A DNA stretch of 23,080 bases, from NCBI GenBank assembly GCA_937928455.1, contig CALFUG010000167.1, forward strand, positions 1 through 23,080, read 5' to 3'. The position numbers and the translations under genes were made by a program. This stretch comes from an uncultured Clostridia bacterium. Lineage in GTDB: Bacteria > Bacillota > Clostridia > Peptostreptococcales > Anaerovoracaceae. The notes below the pieces were generated by a model. That model saw only the letters and a list, made by a program, of their open reading frames with translations, did not search any database and was not told where the DNA came from. Every line of letters starts with the position of its first letter. Within the stretch, counting starts at the first letter, position 1. This document shows positions 1 through 8,600 of this stretch, one piece after another.

Positions 1-458
1 TCATCCAAATCCGGCAAGGTATTTACCGCACACCGAAAATAGGGGACTTCAAAAAGAACATCCCGGATTTCGCCTCGATACAATCCCTCCACCAAAACTC
101 GAATATTATCCCCTGGCAACTTCAACATTTGCTTAATTTTCGCCACAGTCCCCACGTGGTAAAAGTCTTCCGGTGTGGGCAAATCCGTGTTCTCATCTTT
201 TTGAGTCACCAAAAAGATGTGTTTGTTTAGAATCATTGCCTTTTCCAAGGCATTGATGGATTTTTCCCGCCCAATGTCAAAATGAAGCACCATATTGGGG
301 AATATGGTCAGGCCTCTTAAAGGAATCATAGGCAAGGTAGCCACATTGCTACCATCTTCTTCCAACTCTTCGCCGGATTCACCCACTTGCTCCACCAAGG
401 ACTTTTGCATATCCGTTTCTTTCTCTTTTTTTATGTCTTTTTTATCTTTTTCACTCAT
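1..458 (-). CDS. lon: ATP-dependent protease Lon, N-terminal part (runs off left edge)
   Basis: Lon is a cytosolic AAA+ serine protease that degrades misfolded and regulatory proteins. Only the first 152 residues are inside the window. From about residue 42 the translation matches the Lon substrate-recognition domain: LPMIPLRGL, then FPNMVLHFDIGR, AKIKQMLKLP and IRVLVEGL, all typical of Bacillus/Clostridium LonA. The ATPase and protease domains lie outside the window. The ATG at 456-458 follows GAAGGAGGC with normal spacing. The gene starts 15 bases after the clpX stop, so it is the last visible member of tig-clpP-clpX-lon. Oddity: about 40 very charged residues (Lys/Asp/Glu-rich) precede the conserved domain, where the Bacillus protein, from memory, has about 10. 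Identity is nearly certain; the extension could shrink if an internal ATG (residue 17) were used, but that one lacks a comparable ribosome-binding site. Confidence 0.95.
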   Translation of the reverse strand, partial: MSEKDKKDIKKEKETDMQKSLVEQVGESGEELEEDGSNVATLPMIPLRGLTIFPNMVLHFDIGREKSINALEKAMILNKHIFLVTQKDENTDLPTPEDFYHVGTVAKIKQMLKLPGDNIRVLVEGLYRGEIRDVLFEVPYFRCAVNTLPDLD

Positions 459-473
459 CGTAAAAGCCTCCTT

Positions 474-1784
474 CTATGATGCCGTTTCTTTCTTCTTCTT
501 GGTTTTCGGTTCTTTCGCCTTAGCCGGTTTTGTGCCATCTTCCGACAAGACAATCACCGGAGCTTCTTCTCGTTGTATGGTGGCTTTGGTGATAATACAC
601 TTTGCCACATCCCCTCTGGAAGGAATATCAAACATAATATCCCGCATGGTTTTTTCCATAATACTTCGAAGACCCCGGGCCCCTGTTTTTTTCTCAATGG
701 CCTTATCGGCAATCACCGAAAGGGCCTCCGGATCGATTTCAAACTCTACGTGATCCATTTCAAAAAGTTTTTTGTATTGTTTTACCAGTGCGTTTTTCGG
801 TTCTGTGATAATCTGAATCAACGCATCCTTTGACAACTCTTCCAAGGTCACGATGGAAGGAAGCCTTCCAATCAGTTCCGGAATCAATCCATATTTCAAT
901 AAATCCTCCGGCTGAACCAATGGTAACAGATGCTGATTCTCTTCCACTCTCTTTTCCAGGTCCGATTGAAAACCAATGGTTTTTTCTCCCACTCGACGCT
1001 TAATAATCGTTTCCAATCCATCAAAGGCTCCCCCACAAATAAACAATACATTGGTGGTGTCAAATTGAATAAAATCCTGGTGGGGATGCTTTCTGCCTCC
1101 TTGAGGGGGAACCGAAGCTACCGTTCCTTCGATAATTTTCAACAGAGCCTGTTGCACTCCCTCTCCGCTTACATCTCTTGTGATGGAGGGGTTCTCTGAT
1201 TTTCGGGCTATTTTGTCGATTTCATCGATGTATATAATCCCTTTTTGGGCTTTTTCCAAATCATAATCAGCTGCCAGAATTAACTTTAGCAGGATGTTCT
1301 CCACATCCTCACCTACGTAGCCGGCCTCTGTCAAAGCCGTGGCATCGGCAATGGCAAAGGGGACTTGCAGAATTTTCGCCAATGTTTGTGCCAAAAGTGT
1401 TTTTCCTGAACCGGTAGGTCCCACCATCACCACATTAGATTTTTGCAACTCCACATCATCGCTGGCTTCATCTAAACAACGAATTCGTTTGTAATGGTTG
1501 TAGACCGCCACCGCCAAGGATTTTTTCGCCTCCTCTTGGCCGATTACGTACTCTGCCAATCGCTGAGCAATCTCCTTGGGCTTCAACAAAGTCTCTTGAC
1601 AGAGACCATCCGTCTCTTCCTCCATTAATTTCTCTTCGAATTCCTCATCGATGATATCCATACATAGCTCAATGCATTCATCACAAATATATACATTGGG
1701 CCCTGCAATCAGTCTTCTAACCTTGTCCTGCGGCTTTCCGCAAAAGGAACAACAAAGCTGCTTTTGATCATCAAATTTTGCCAT
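474..1784 (-). CDS. clpX: ClpX, ATP-dependent unfoldase of the ClpXP protease
   Basis: ClpX is a hexameric AAA+ unfoldase that recognises substrates and feeds them to ClpP in the cytosol. All hallmarks are present in 436 aa: N-terminal C4 zinc domain (C12, C15, C34, C37), Walker A GPTGSGKT (122-129), pore loop GYVGED (155-160), Walker B IIYIDEID (183-190), RKH loop (231-233), the IGF tripeptide that docks on ClpP (270-272), an arginine-finger region IGRLPS (305-310) and sensor II GARGLR (368-373). It starts 12 bases after the clpP stop; the upstream site GGGGGTGG is a weaker Shine-Dalgarno than its neighbours have. The last ~25 residues form a Lys-rich tail that makes the protein slightly longer than the usual ~420 aa. 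Presence of the IGF loop plus the adjacent clpP supports a ClpXP partnership. Confidence 0.98.
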   Translation of the reverse strand: MAKFDDQKQLCCSFCGKPQDKVRRLIAGPNVYICDECIELCMDIIDEEFEEKLMEEETDGLCQETLLKPKEIAQRLAEYVIGQEEAKKSLAVAVYNHYKRIRCLDEASDDVELQKSNVVMVGPTGSGKTLLAQTLAKILQVPFAIADATALTEAGYVGEDVENILLKLILAADYDLEKAQKGIIYIDEIDKIARKSENPSITRDVSGEGVQQALLKIIEGTVASVPPQGGRKHPHQDFIQFDTTNVLFICGGAFDGLETIIKRRVGEKTIGFQSDLEKRVEENQHLLPLVQPEDLLKYGLIPELIGRLPSIVTLEELSKDALIQIITEPKNALVKQYKKLFEMDHVEFEIDPEALSVIADKAIEKKTGARGLRSIMEKTMRDIMFDIPSRGDVAKCIITKATIQREEAPVIVLSEDGTKPAKAKEPKTKKKKETAS

Positions 1785-1796
1785 TTTCCACCCCCG

Positions 1797-2378
1797 CTAT
1801 CGCTTCTGAATCACCTTGTCGATGAGGCCATACTTTTTGGCCTCATCGGCAGTCATGAAAAAATCTCTATCCGTATCTCTTTCAATCACATCCAATGGCT
1901 GACCTGTCACTTCCACCAAAATTTTATTGAGTTTGCCTCGGGTCTTAATGATATGGTCAGCATGGATTCGAATATCCTCAGCTTGTCCACTAATCCCTCC
2001 CAGTGGCTGGTGTATCATCACTTCTGCATTGGGCAAGGCCATTCTCTTCCCCTTTGCCCCCGCCGATAGCAAGAAAGCGCCCATGCTGGCGGCCATCCCT
2101 ACACAGATAGTGGAAACATCCGGCTTGATATACTGCATGGTGTCATATATTGCCAACCCCGCTGTCACACTTCCCCCCGGACTGTTTATGTATAAGTAAA
2201 TGTCCTTTTTCGGGTCTTCCGCTTCTAAGAAGAGTAATTGGGCCACTACCACGCTGGCAATGTGCTCATCGATCTCTTCCCCCAGAAATATAATGCGGTC
2301 CTTCAGCAATCTGCTGTAAATATCATAGGAGCGTTCTCCTTTTGAAGTTTGCTCAATGACATATGGTATTAAAGCCAT
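1797..2378 (-). CDS. clpP: ClpP, proteolytic subunit of Clp protease
   Basis: ClpP is a serine peptidase that forms a tetradecameric barrel and degrades proteins unfolded by ClpX or other Clp ATPases. The 193-aa length is typical. The catalytic triad is visible at S98 (GMAASMG), H123 (MIHQPLGG) and D172 (DRDFF), the same numbering as in Bacillus subtilis ClpP. The oligomerisation/substrate-groove segment INSPGGSVTAG follows the expected order. A good ribosome-binding site (AGAAAGGAAG) precedes the ATG at 2376-2378. It lies 26 bases after tig and 12 bases before clpX, so the three genes are probably co-transcribed from the promoter upstream of tig. No CtsR operator was found by eye. Confidence 0.98.
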   Translation of the reverse strand: MALIPYVIEQTSKGERSYDIYSRLLKDRIIFLGEEIDEHIASVVVAQLLFLEAEDPKKDIYLYINSPGGSVTAGLAIYDTMQYIKPDVSTICVGMAASMGAFLLSAGAKGKRMALPNAEVMIHQPLGGISGQAEDIRIHADHIIKTRGKLNKILVEVTGQPLDVIERDTDRDFFMTADEAKKYGLIDKVIQKR

Positions 2379-2404
2379 TCCGGATTCTTCCTTTCTGTAT
2401 GATG

Positions 2405-3691
2405 TTAGCCAGTGATCTGGGCTTTTTCATAAACCAGTTCTACGGCCTTTTTCATCTGAATATCTTTCTCAAATAACTTGGTATTGCCCTCTCCCAGCAA
2501 CTCTTTTACCTTTTCTTTGTCCATCTGGTACTGCATTCCCAACAATTCAAACTGGGAATCCAACTCTTCTGCGGTAGCTTCAATCTTTTCCAGTTCCGCA
2601 ATTTTCCCTATAATCATACGGGTTTTCACTCGCTTAAAAGCATCCTCTTTGATTTCCTGCCTAAATTCACCCGGGTCTTTATTCAGGTATTGGAAATACT
2701 TCTGAAGATCCAGACCTTGGTGTTTAAGCTGCTGATCAAACTCATTCATCATGGCATCCATCTCTTCTTCTACCATGGCATTTGGAACATCAATTTCGTT
2801 GGCGTCATAGATTTTTTCCAACACTTTGTTTTTCATCATATCTTCACTTTTCGCCTTAGCGGTTTTCTCCAGATTCTCTTTGGTTTCCTTTTTCAGATCT
2901 TCCAAAGTATCCCACTCGCTTACATCCTTGGCAAATTCGTCATTCAATTCGGGAATTTCTTCTTCCTTAATTTCATGAATATGGCACTTGAATACAGCTT
3001 CTTTTCCCGCCAGATCTTCTGCGTGGTACTCTTCCGGGAACGTAACCTTCACTTCCACGTCAGATCCCAACTCTACTCCAACTAGCTGCTCCTCAAATCC
3101 GGGAATAAAGGTATTGGAACCCACTTTCAAGGGATATCGCTCTGCCGTCCCTCCTTCAAAAGTATCTTCTCCCACAAACCCTTGGTAATCTAAAACCACC
3201 ATGTCGCCTTCTTTCACAGGTCTTTCCACACTAATCATTCTGGAATTTCTCTGCTGCAACTTCTTTATCTCTTCTTCTACTTGAGCATCCTCCACTTTTT
3301 CTTCGATTCTCTCGATGGATACTCCCATATAGTCTTTTACGGTGAACTCAGGATAGACCTCTACCGTTATGGTGGCTTCAAATCCTTTTCCCGCTTCCAG
3401 TTTTCCCAGCTCTACTCTGGGGCGATCGATTACATCCAACTCCAACTGGTCAATGGCTTTCGTGTATTCTGACGAGAACAGTTTATCCACAGCATCATCA
3501 AAGAAAACATCAGACCCATAACGGGTCTCTATTACCTTCCTGGGGGCTTTCCCTTTTCGAAAACCATCTACCGTGAACTTGTCCTTACTCTCTTGATAGG
3601 CTTTGATGACGGCTTGTTCAAACTCTTCTGCCGTAAATTCCATCTTAAATTTTACTTCATTCTTTTCTTTCGTTACGATTGTTGCATTCAT
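2405..3691 (-). CDS. tig: Trigger factor, ribosome-bound chaperone / peptidyl-prolyl isomerase
   Basis: Trigger factor binds the large ribosomal subunit at the exit tunnel and shields nascent chains. At 428 aa the protein has the usual three-part layout: N-terminal ribosome-binding domain with the signature GFRKGKAPRKVIE (43-55), an FKBP-type PPIase domain at about 160-242 (EGDMVVLDYQGF, then FIPGFEEQLVG), and a helical C-terminal chaperone domain rich in Glu/Lys. The ATG at 3689-3691 has GGAGG nine bases upstream. It is first in the tig-clpP-clpX-lon operon. A consensus-like promoter lies at 3810-3838, and the ~110-nt leader between them contains two adjacent hairpins. Confidence 0.98.
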   Translation of the reverse strand: MNATIVTKEKNEVKFKMEFTAEEFEQAVIKAYQESKDKFTVDGFRKGKAPRKVIETRYGSDVFFDDAVDKLFSSEYTKAIDQLELDVIDRPRVELGKLEAGKGFEATITVEVYPEFTVKDYMGVSIERIEEKVEDAQVEEEIKKLQQRNSRMISVERPVKEGDMVVLDYQGFVGEDTFEGGTAERYPLKVGSNTFIPGFEEQLVGVELGSDVEVKVTFPEEYHAEDLAGKEAVFKCHIHEIKEEEIPELNDEFAKDVSEWDTLEDLKKETKENLEKTAKAKSEDMMKNKVLEKIYDANEIDVPNAMVEEEMDAMMNEFDQQLKHQGLDLQKYFQYLNKDPGEFRQEIKEDAFKRVKTRMIIGKIAELEKIEATAEELDSQFELLGMQYQMDKEKVKELLGEGNTKLFEKDIQMKKAVELVYEKAQITG

Positions 3692-3803
3692 ATAGTTGAT
3701 TCCTCCATTTTTTTATCGACACCCTCTAGGGAGGGGTAACGAGTCTACTCGTTCTTATATACCCAGATTCCGGAAAAACTATCCTTTCTTTTGGCAAAGA
3801 ACG
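3692..3803 (-). promoter_or_regulatory. Structured 5' leader of the tig operon
   Basis: This is the untranslated stretch between the predicted transcription start (about 3803) and the tig start codon. In the RNA sense it holds a hairpin AACGAG-TAGA-CTCGTT (3753-3738). Directly after it comes a second hairpin (3737-3722) in which ACC-C-CTC pairs with GAG-GGT. A GGGT at 3764-3761 can pair with the ACCC at 3737-3734 that the second hairpin also needs, so two alternative folds can be drawn. No recognised riboswitch, T-box, CIRCE or CtsR motif was seen. That it regulates anything is inference. Confidence 0.4.
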
Positions 3804-3809
3804 CCTATT

Positions 3810-3838
3810 ATTATATCCTATTAGTATGTATAAGTAAA
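3810..3838 (-). promoter_or_regulatory. Predicted sigma-A promoter of tig-clpP-clpX-lon
   Basis: On the minus strand TTTACT (3838-3833) is separated by 17 bases from a perfect TATAAT (3815-3810). Transcription would start near 3803. It lies between the upstream terminator and tig, where an operon promoter is expected. Confidence 0.65.
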
Positions 3839-3880
3839 CGTTTCCTCGGGAAATATCGCCAGAAAATGACTGTTTGCAAT

Positions 3881-3903
3881 AAAAAAAGGGCTGTCGCCCT
3901 TTT
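3881..3903 (-). terminator. Intrinsic terminator after the CYTH gene
   Basis: The minus strand reads AAAAGGGC-GACA-GCCCTTTT followed by further T's: an 8-bp stem (3903-3896 with 3891-3884) and a 7-T tract. The upstream arm overlaps the stop codon of the CYTH gene. Confidence 0.85.
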
Positions 3904-4528
3904 AACGAAGCCCCATTTCTTTCAGGCCTCGCAAATACTTGCTTTCATCGGAAGGCGCCAATGAATACTCACCGGAAAGCCTTTCTCCCAATGCCAATAA
4001 GTCCTCTTGGTTCCCGGAAAACAGTTCTAACTCCAATTCGGAAATCGGAAGGTTTCCTCGATCCGTCATAATTTCTCCGGAATCCAGAGAAATCTCAATG
4101 ATACTATCTCCCGTGTCCACGCGGAATCGGCTCCTTAAAAATCCCATCTCCATCAACGAAACCAGGGGCTCGTCTCCCACCAACCGAATCACTTCCTTGC
4201 CAATCTCACTTTGCTGGAATAATGTGACAGATGGCATCAGATAATATTGAGGGTTATCCACAGGCACATTGATTTCTTCTCTGCTGTGAAGTCCTCCCTC
4301 CGCTTTTCCTCGCCACTTCAAGCTGGCAATCAACTTTTCCCCTTCCATGCGAACACGAAAAGCAATGTCATTGGCGGAGAGTACATGATTCTTCGTGTCA
4401 AAATAGGCGGCTTTAAAAAACACTTTTTCTCGGGTATTTTCCTCCTCTATGGCAAACAGATAGGCATCATTAAACACCTCATCCATGACTTCTTTAGATG
4501 GTACCATGTATTTCAATTCCACTTCCAT
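3902..4528 (-). CDS. CYTH-domain protein, probable inorganic/organic triphosphatase
   Basis: CYTH proteins form a tunnel-shaped beta barrel that binds triphosphate and divalent metal; members include thiamine triphosphatase, class IV adenylate cyclase and inorganic triphosphatases. The defining ExExK motif is at the very N-terminus (E2, E4, K6 of MEVELKY). Further charged barrel strands follow (FRVRMEGEK, SLKWRG, SREE, LELELFSG) and a C-terminal SKYLRGL. About 208 aa is a normal length for the single-domain type; there is no CHAD domain. The ATG at 4526-4528 is preferred because AAAGGA stands six bases upstream; an ATG two codons earlier (4534) directly abuts that site. The gene follows the PTS-like gene with an ~18-base gap and ends in a terminator. 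The substrate cannot be told from sequence. Confidence 0.85.
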   Translation of the reverse strand: MEVELKYMVPSKEVMDEVFNDAYLFAIEEENTREKVFFKAAYFDTKNHVLSANDIAFRVRMEGEKLIASLKWRGKAEGGLHSREEINVPVDNPQYYLMPSVTLFQQSEIGKEVIRLVGDEPLVSLMEMGFLRSRFRVDTGDSIIEISLDSGEIMTDRGNLPISELELELFSGNQEDLLALGERLSGEYSLAPSDESKYLRGLKEMGLR

Positions 4529-4546
4529 ATCCATTCCTTTCCCAGG

Positions 4547-5587
4547 CTATAAGTCCAGCTTATAATCTCCCGGTTTTACCTTTCCCAACTTTCGTAGCCC
4601 CTTATCCACCACAAGGGCCAGAATGGCCGGAAGGGCGATATGAAGAAATAAAACGATTCCCAGCACACTCCATGTAAACCCCATGGAAGTAAACGTACCA
4701 ATTTGCCCCACCAAACCGGAGGTTCCCATCCCAGCACCGATGGGGATGTTAGTGGTTTGGAATACCACAGTGGCCACCGGACCCAGAATAGCACCGGCCA
4801 GTGTGGGGGGCAACAAAATCCAAGGGTTTTTAATAATATTGGAAATTTGAAGCATGGATGTGCCGATTCCCTGTGCCACCAAACCGCCTACCCCATTATC
4901 CTTGAAGCTGATCACTGCAAACCCAATCATTTGGGCACAGCATCCCACGGTGGCTGCACCGGCAGCCAATCCCCCCAACCCCAACATAATACAAAGCGCT
5001 GCACTGGATATGGGGGCGGTCAAGGCCAATCCAACCACTACAGCAACAATAATTCCCATGATAAATGGCCTCATCTCCGTGGCATTCATAATGATCTGGC
5101 CCAACCCGGTCATTAATGCATCTACCACAGGCCCAAACACAGTAGCAGATATCATTCCAGCAATCAATGTAATCGCAGGAGTTACCAATATATCCACTTT
5201 CGTTTCTTTGGATACCAGTTTCCCTAACTCCGCGCCGAAAGCCGCTGCCAGGAACGCGCCGGCAGGACCTCCCAACTGGGCACCCATCATACCGGTAATG
5301 GCACTGGCAAAAAGTACCAGCGGCGGGGCTTTTAATCCCCAAGCCACAGCCACTCCCACCCCCGCACCCCTCAACCCCCTGGCGATAGTTCCCGTCTCCA
5401 CCAAGAAGGCAGATACGGTGTTTTCCCCTAACAATAGGGCCGTTTGCTCCCCTAGGGTCTTAATGATAAGACCGATTAATAATGAAGCAAACAACCCAAG
5501 AGCCATGGCGCTTAACGCCTCTTGAAAGTACCTCTTTGCGCTGAACTCAATGTCCTTTTTCTTGAGAAAAGCGGACAATTTTTTCAT
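4547..5587 (-). CDS. PTS EIIC-like membrane protein (PTS_EIIC_2 type)
   Basis: This 346-residue, very hydrophobic protein has roughly eight to ten membrane segments separated by Gly/Pro-rich loops, such as GAQLGGPAGAFLAAAFGAELG and PIGAGMGTSGLVGQIG. The overall pattern recalls the stand-alone PTS sugar transporter subunit IIC family (PTS_EIIC_2) common in Firmicutes. No EIIA or EIIB gene is nearby, so phosphorylation-coupled sugar uptake is not established and the substrate is unknown. The start at 5585-5587 (MKKLSAFL) has GGAG six bases upstream; an alternative ATG at 5597-5599 has AGGA five bases upstream. Frames reaching back to 5689 run through the promoter and the preceding hairpin and are not real. 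It appears co-transcribed with the CYTH gene. Confidence 0.8.
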   Translation of the reverse strand: MKKLSAFLKKKDIEFSAKRYFQEALSAMALGLFASLLIGLIIKTLGEQTALLLGENTVSAFLVETGTIARGLRGAGVGVAVAWGLKAPPLVLFASAITGMMGAQLGGPAGAFLAAAFGAELGKLVSKETKVDILVTPAITLIAGMISATVFGPVVDALMTGLGQIIMNATEMRPFIMGIIVAVVVGLALTAPISSAALCIMLGLGGLAAGAATVGCCAQMIGFAVISFKDNGVGGLVAQGIGTSMLQISNIIKNPWILLPPTLAGAILGPVATVVFQTTNIPIGAGMGTSGLVGQIGTFTSMGFTWSVLGIVLFLHIALPAILALVVDKGLRKLGKVKPGDYKLDL

Positions 5588-5623
5588 TGTGTTCTCCATT
5601 TCTTTCCTGCAAAATATGACTAT

Positions 5624-5651
5624 ATTATACTGTACTTCCCGCCTTTTGCAA
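5624..5651 (-). promoter_or_regulatory. Predicted promoter of the EIIC-like/CYTH operon
   Basis: On the minus strand TTGCAA (5651-5646), a 16-base spacer and a perfect TATAAT (5629-5624). Predicted start near 5617, about 30 bases before the preferred start codon. Confidence 0.6.
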
Positions 5652-5663
5652 GGAAATGATAAT

Positions 5664-5689
5664 ATGGGGCAAGGTTTCCCTTGCCCCAT
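5664..5689 (-). terminator. Hairpin after the oxidoreductase operon
   Basis: A perfect 11-bp stem with a GAAA tetraloop (arms 5689-5679 and 5674-5664 read on the minus strand) lies 10 bases after the stop of the large oxidoreductase subunit. It is followed by ATTATC rather than a U tract, so it may stabilise the 3' end or terminate weakly rather than act as a classic intrinsic terminator. Confidence 0.6.
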
Positions 5690-5699
5690 TGTTCTATGG

Positions 5700-8600
5700 C
5701 TATTTTTTCACAGGTGGTTTTGGCAGTCTTTGGTCTATGGTATTCATCAAATGGTCCGTGCAGGTGATTGGATCTACGAATTTCCCTTTGATTACTTCCT
5801 TGTACCTGGTCTTGCTTGGCTTTAATACGCCCCCTAAGACTTCTCCTACCACCGCCCTCTTGTAAGAGGGTACCCGATCATCCATTTCCCGGGAAATGTC
5901 CATGGTGTCTAAAAATCCATAGTCCTCCTCGAAAACCAGGGCCAACTGCTGTGCCAACATCCAATTGGGCATCACCCCTTCTTCCACTGCCGATTCTACC
6001 GCCTGTAGCCGTCTCTCGGTGTTGGTGAATGTTCCGTCCGTATCTGCGAAACCCGTAGCAGGAAATACCACATCTGCCTTTTGGGAAGTCGCTGTCATAT
6101 GGGTATCAGAAACCATGAGAAATTCTAAATCCTTCCTCTTGATTCCCGGGTCCTCTCCAAACACCAATAGTGCTTTCACACCCTCCATACTTTCCGAACC
6201 GGCTTTTATCCCCAAGTCTACTAAACCTTGAGAATTATTCTTCGCTTTTACCAACAAAATTCCATCTCTAGGACTGCCGATATGACCGGAAAGAAGTGCG
6301 ATTTGTCCAATCAGTTCTGCAGCCTCCACCGTAATCAGATTCTGTTGGTAGACAATCATGGCTTTCTTGGCTTCTGCATATAACTTGGCGATTTCTGCCA
6401 TATCTTTGGAGACCTTCACGCCGTCCAATGATTTCTTAAAATCCTTATAGCCATCACCCTTCCCTACTTTACCCAAATCCATCAAAGCTTTGGCTAATTC
6501 CTGTAATGAGGAAAGATCATTCTTCGTATAAATGGCCTGGTGGGCAAAGGGGAACTTCTGCTCAAATCCTTTTGGATTCATCAAAACCACCTTGGCGCCT
6601 TTTTCCGCAGCCTGTTTGATCTTCAGAAGAATCACCGGATTGTTTGCTGCCACAAACCCCGTTACCAAAATCACTTGAGTGGATAGCAACTCCTCAATGG
6701 TGTTGGGCGAACCCTCCATGCCCAAAATCTCCTCCAGCCCATTGGGACGGTTGTTGAAAGAAAGTACCCGGGCCCCCATGGTGTCTGCGAGTTTTTTCAT
6801 CACATAGGCTTCTTCGTTGGTGTAGCGATCGGATATGGCGACTGCCACCGCATTTTTTCCATATTTTGCACCGATAGATTGCGCCCTCTTAGCGGTAATC
6901 ATCAATGCCTCATCATAATCTGCTTCTCTGTAGGTTTTCCCGCTTTTGATGAGGGGGGTTTCCAGTTTGCCTTCCAAGACAGCGCAATCGAATCCCCATT
7001 TTCCTTTCCCACAGCCCAGTCCCTGGTTTACCACCCCCTGATGGTCCGGGTTGGCTTTTATCAACATACCGCCATAGCTTTCCAGAATCAGGGTGCATCC
7101 TACCGAGCAATAGGCGCAAGTAGTGACCACCTTATGGGTATCTACCGGAACCTCCTTTATCACGGTCTGTCTTTCCTGAAGCGCCCCGCATGGACAGGCG
7201 CTGACGCATTGCCCACAAGAGATACATCCGGATTCCAGGAGAGGCCGGTCCAAAGTAGGCTTGACCACCGTGTCAAATCCTCTGTCTACTAAGCCCAAAG
7301 CACCCACTCCCATGATTTCGTCACACACCCGAACACAAAGGCCGCAAAGAATACACTTGTTGGGGTCTCTCATGATAAAGGGATGGTCATCCTCGTATTC
7401 AATTTGGTTGATCTCTCCGGCGATTCTATCCGGTTCTACATGATAGTCATTGGCATATTCAATCAGTTTACACTCGAAAAAGTCATGACAACCACACTCC
7501 AGGCATCGGGAGGCTTCTTGAATGGCCTCTTCTTCGGTATATCCTTTGACAATTTCGATAAAGTTTCCTTTTCGCTCTTTGGCTTCCATATGGGTCATCT
7601 TGGGCCGACATTCTCTCTCCCGATCCTCGAAGGTCTTCTCGGTGATATCATCCCGGGTTACCACATAGGGGGCCTCGTATCGAATCAATTCTCCGTCCAG
7701 ATATCGATGAATAACAGTGGCCGCTTTTTTAGCATCGGCAATGGCCTCTACGGCAATGGATATTTTATCATTTCCACAGTCTCCCCCGGCAAATACGCCG
7801 GGTATACTGGTCATAAAAGTGTCCTTGTCATAAGCGATAGAACCTTTTTTCGTTTTATCCACTTTGAAAAGAGAACCATCTACCGCCTGTCCGATGGCTA
7901 AAATCACCGTGTCTACTTCCAAAGTTTCTGTTTTACCCTCAACAGGTCTAGGCGCTCGTCGTCCCGAATCATCCGGTTCCCCAAGTTCCATCACTTGCAA
8001 AACCATTTCTTTCACTTGGCCATCTTTGTCTTTGACGATTTCCAAAGGATTGGTGAGATTTTTAAAAACAACCCCTTCTTCTTCCGCCTCCACGATTTCC
8101 ACCATGTCTGCCGGCATTTCATCCTTGGTTCTTCGATAAACGTTATATACCTGATCCGCTCCCAATCGAACAGCGGTACGACAAGCATCCATGGCTGTGT
8201 TTCCACCCCCCACGATGGCCACCTTTTTACCCAACTTTACCTCTTCATTTCGAACAACTTTTCGGAGAAAGTCAATGCCGCCAATCACTCCTCCCGCATC
8301 TTCTCCTTTACAACCTACCCCCGTTGATACCCAAGCACCGATGCCCAACAGCACCGCATCATAATCACTCCGGATGGTTTCAAAGGGAATGTCCACACCC
8401 ACCTTGGTGTTGGTAATAAGATTCACTCCCATTTTCTCAATAATGTCGATTTCCCAATCTAAGTCCTCCTTGGGCAATCGATACTCCGGGATACCGTACC
8501 GAAGCATACCACCACCCTTAGGCATCGCCTCGAAAATAGTAACATGATGCCCCATAATACGGAGAAAATAGGCGGCAGAAAGACCCATAGGACCGGCCCC

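Noticed and set aside
3692..3840. CIRCE or CtsR operator upstream of tig/clp genes
   Set aside because: Neither the 9-9-9 CIRCE inverted repeat nor GGTCAAA-type heptads are present.
4854..5525. Plus-strand 223-codon open frame
   Set aside because: It lies wholly antisense to the EIIC-like gene; its Pro/Thr/Ala-rich composition is the mirror of hydrophobic Gly/Ala codons, and it has no ribosome-binding site or family motif.
5588..5689. Longer N-terminus for the EIIC-like gene (start at 5689)
   Set aside because: The extension translates the hairpin and the -35/-10 promoter elements; internal ATGs at 5599 and 5587 have good ribosome-binding sites.
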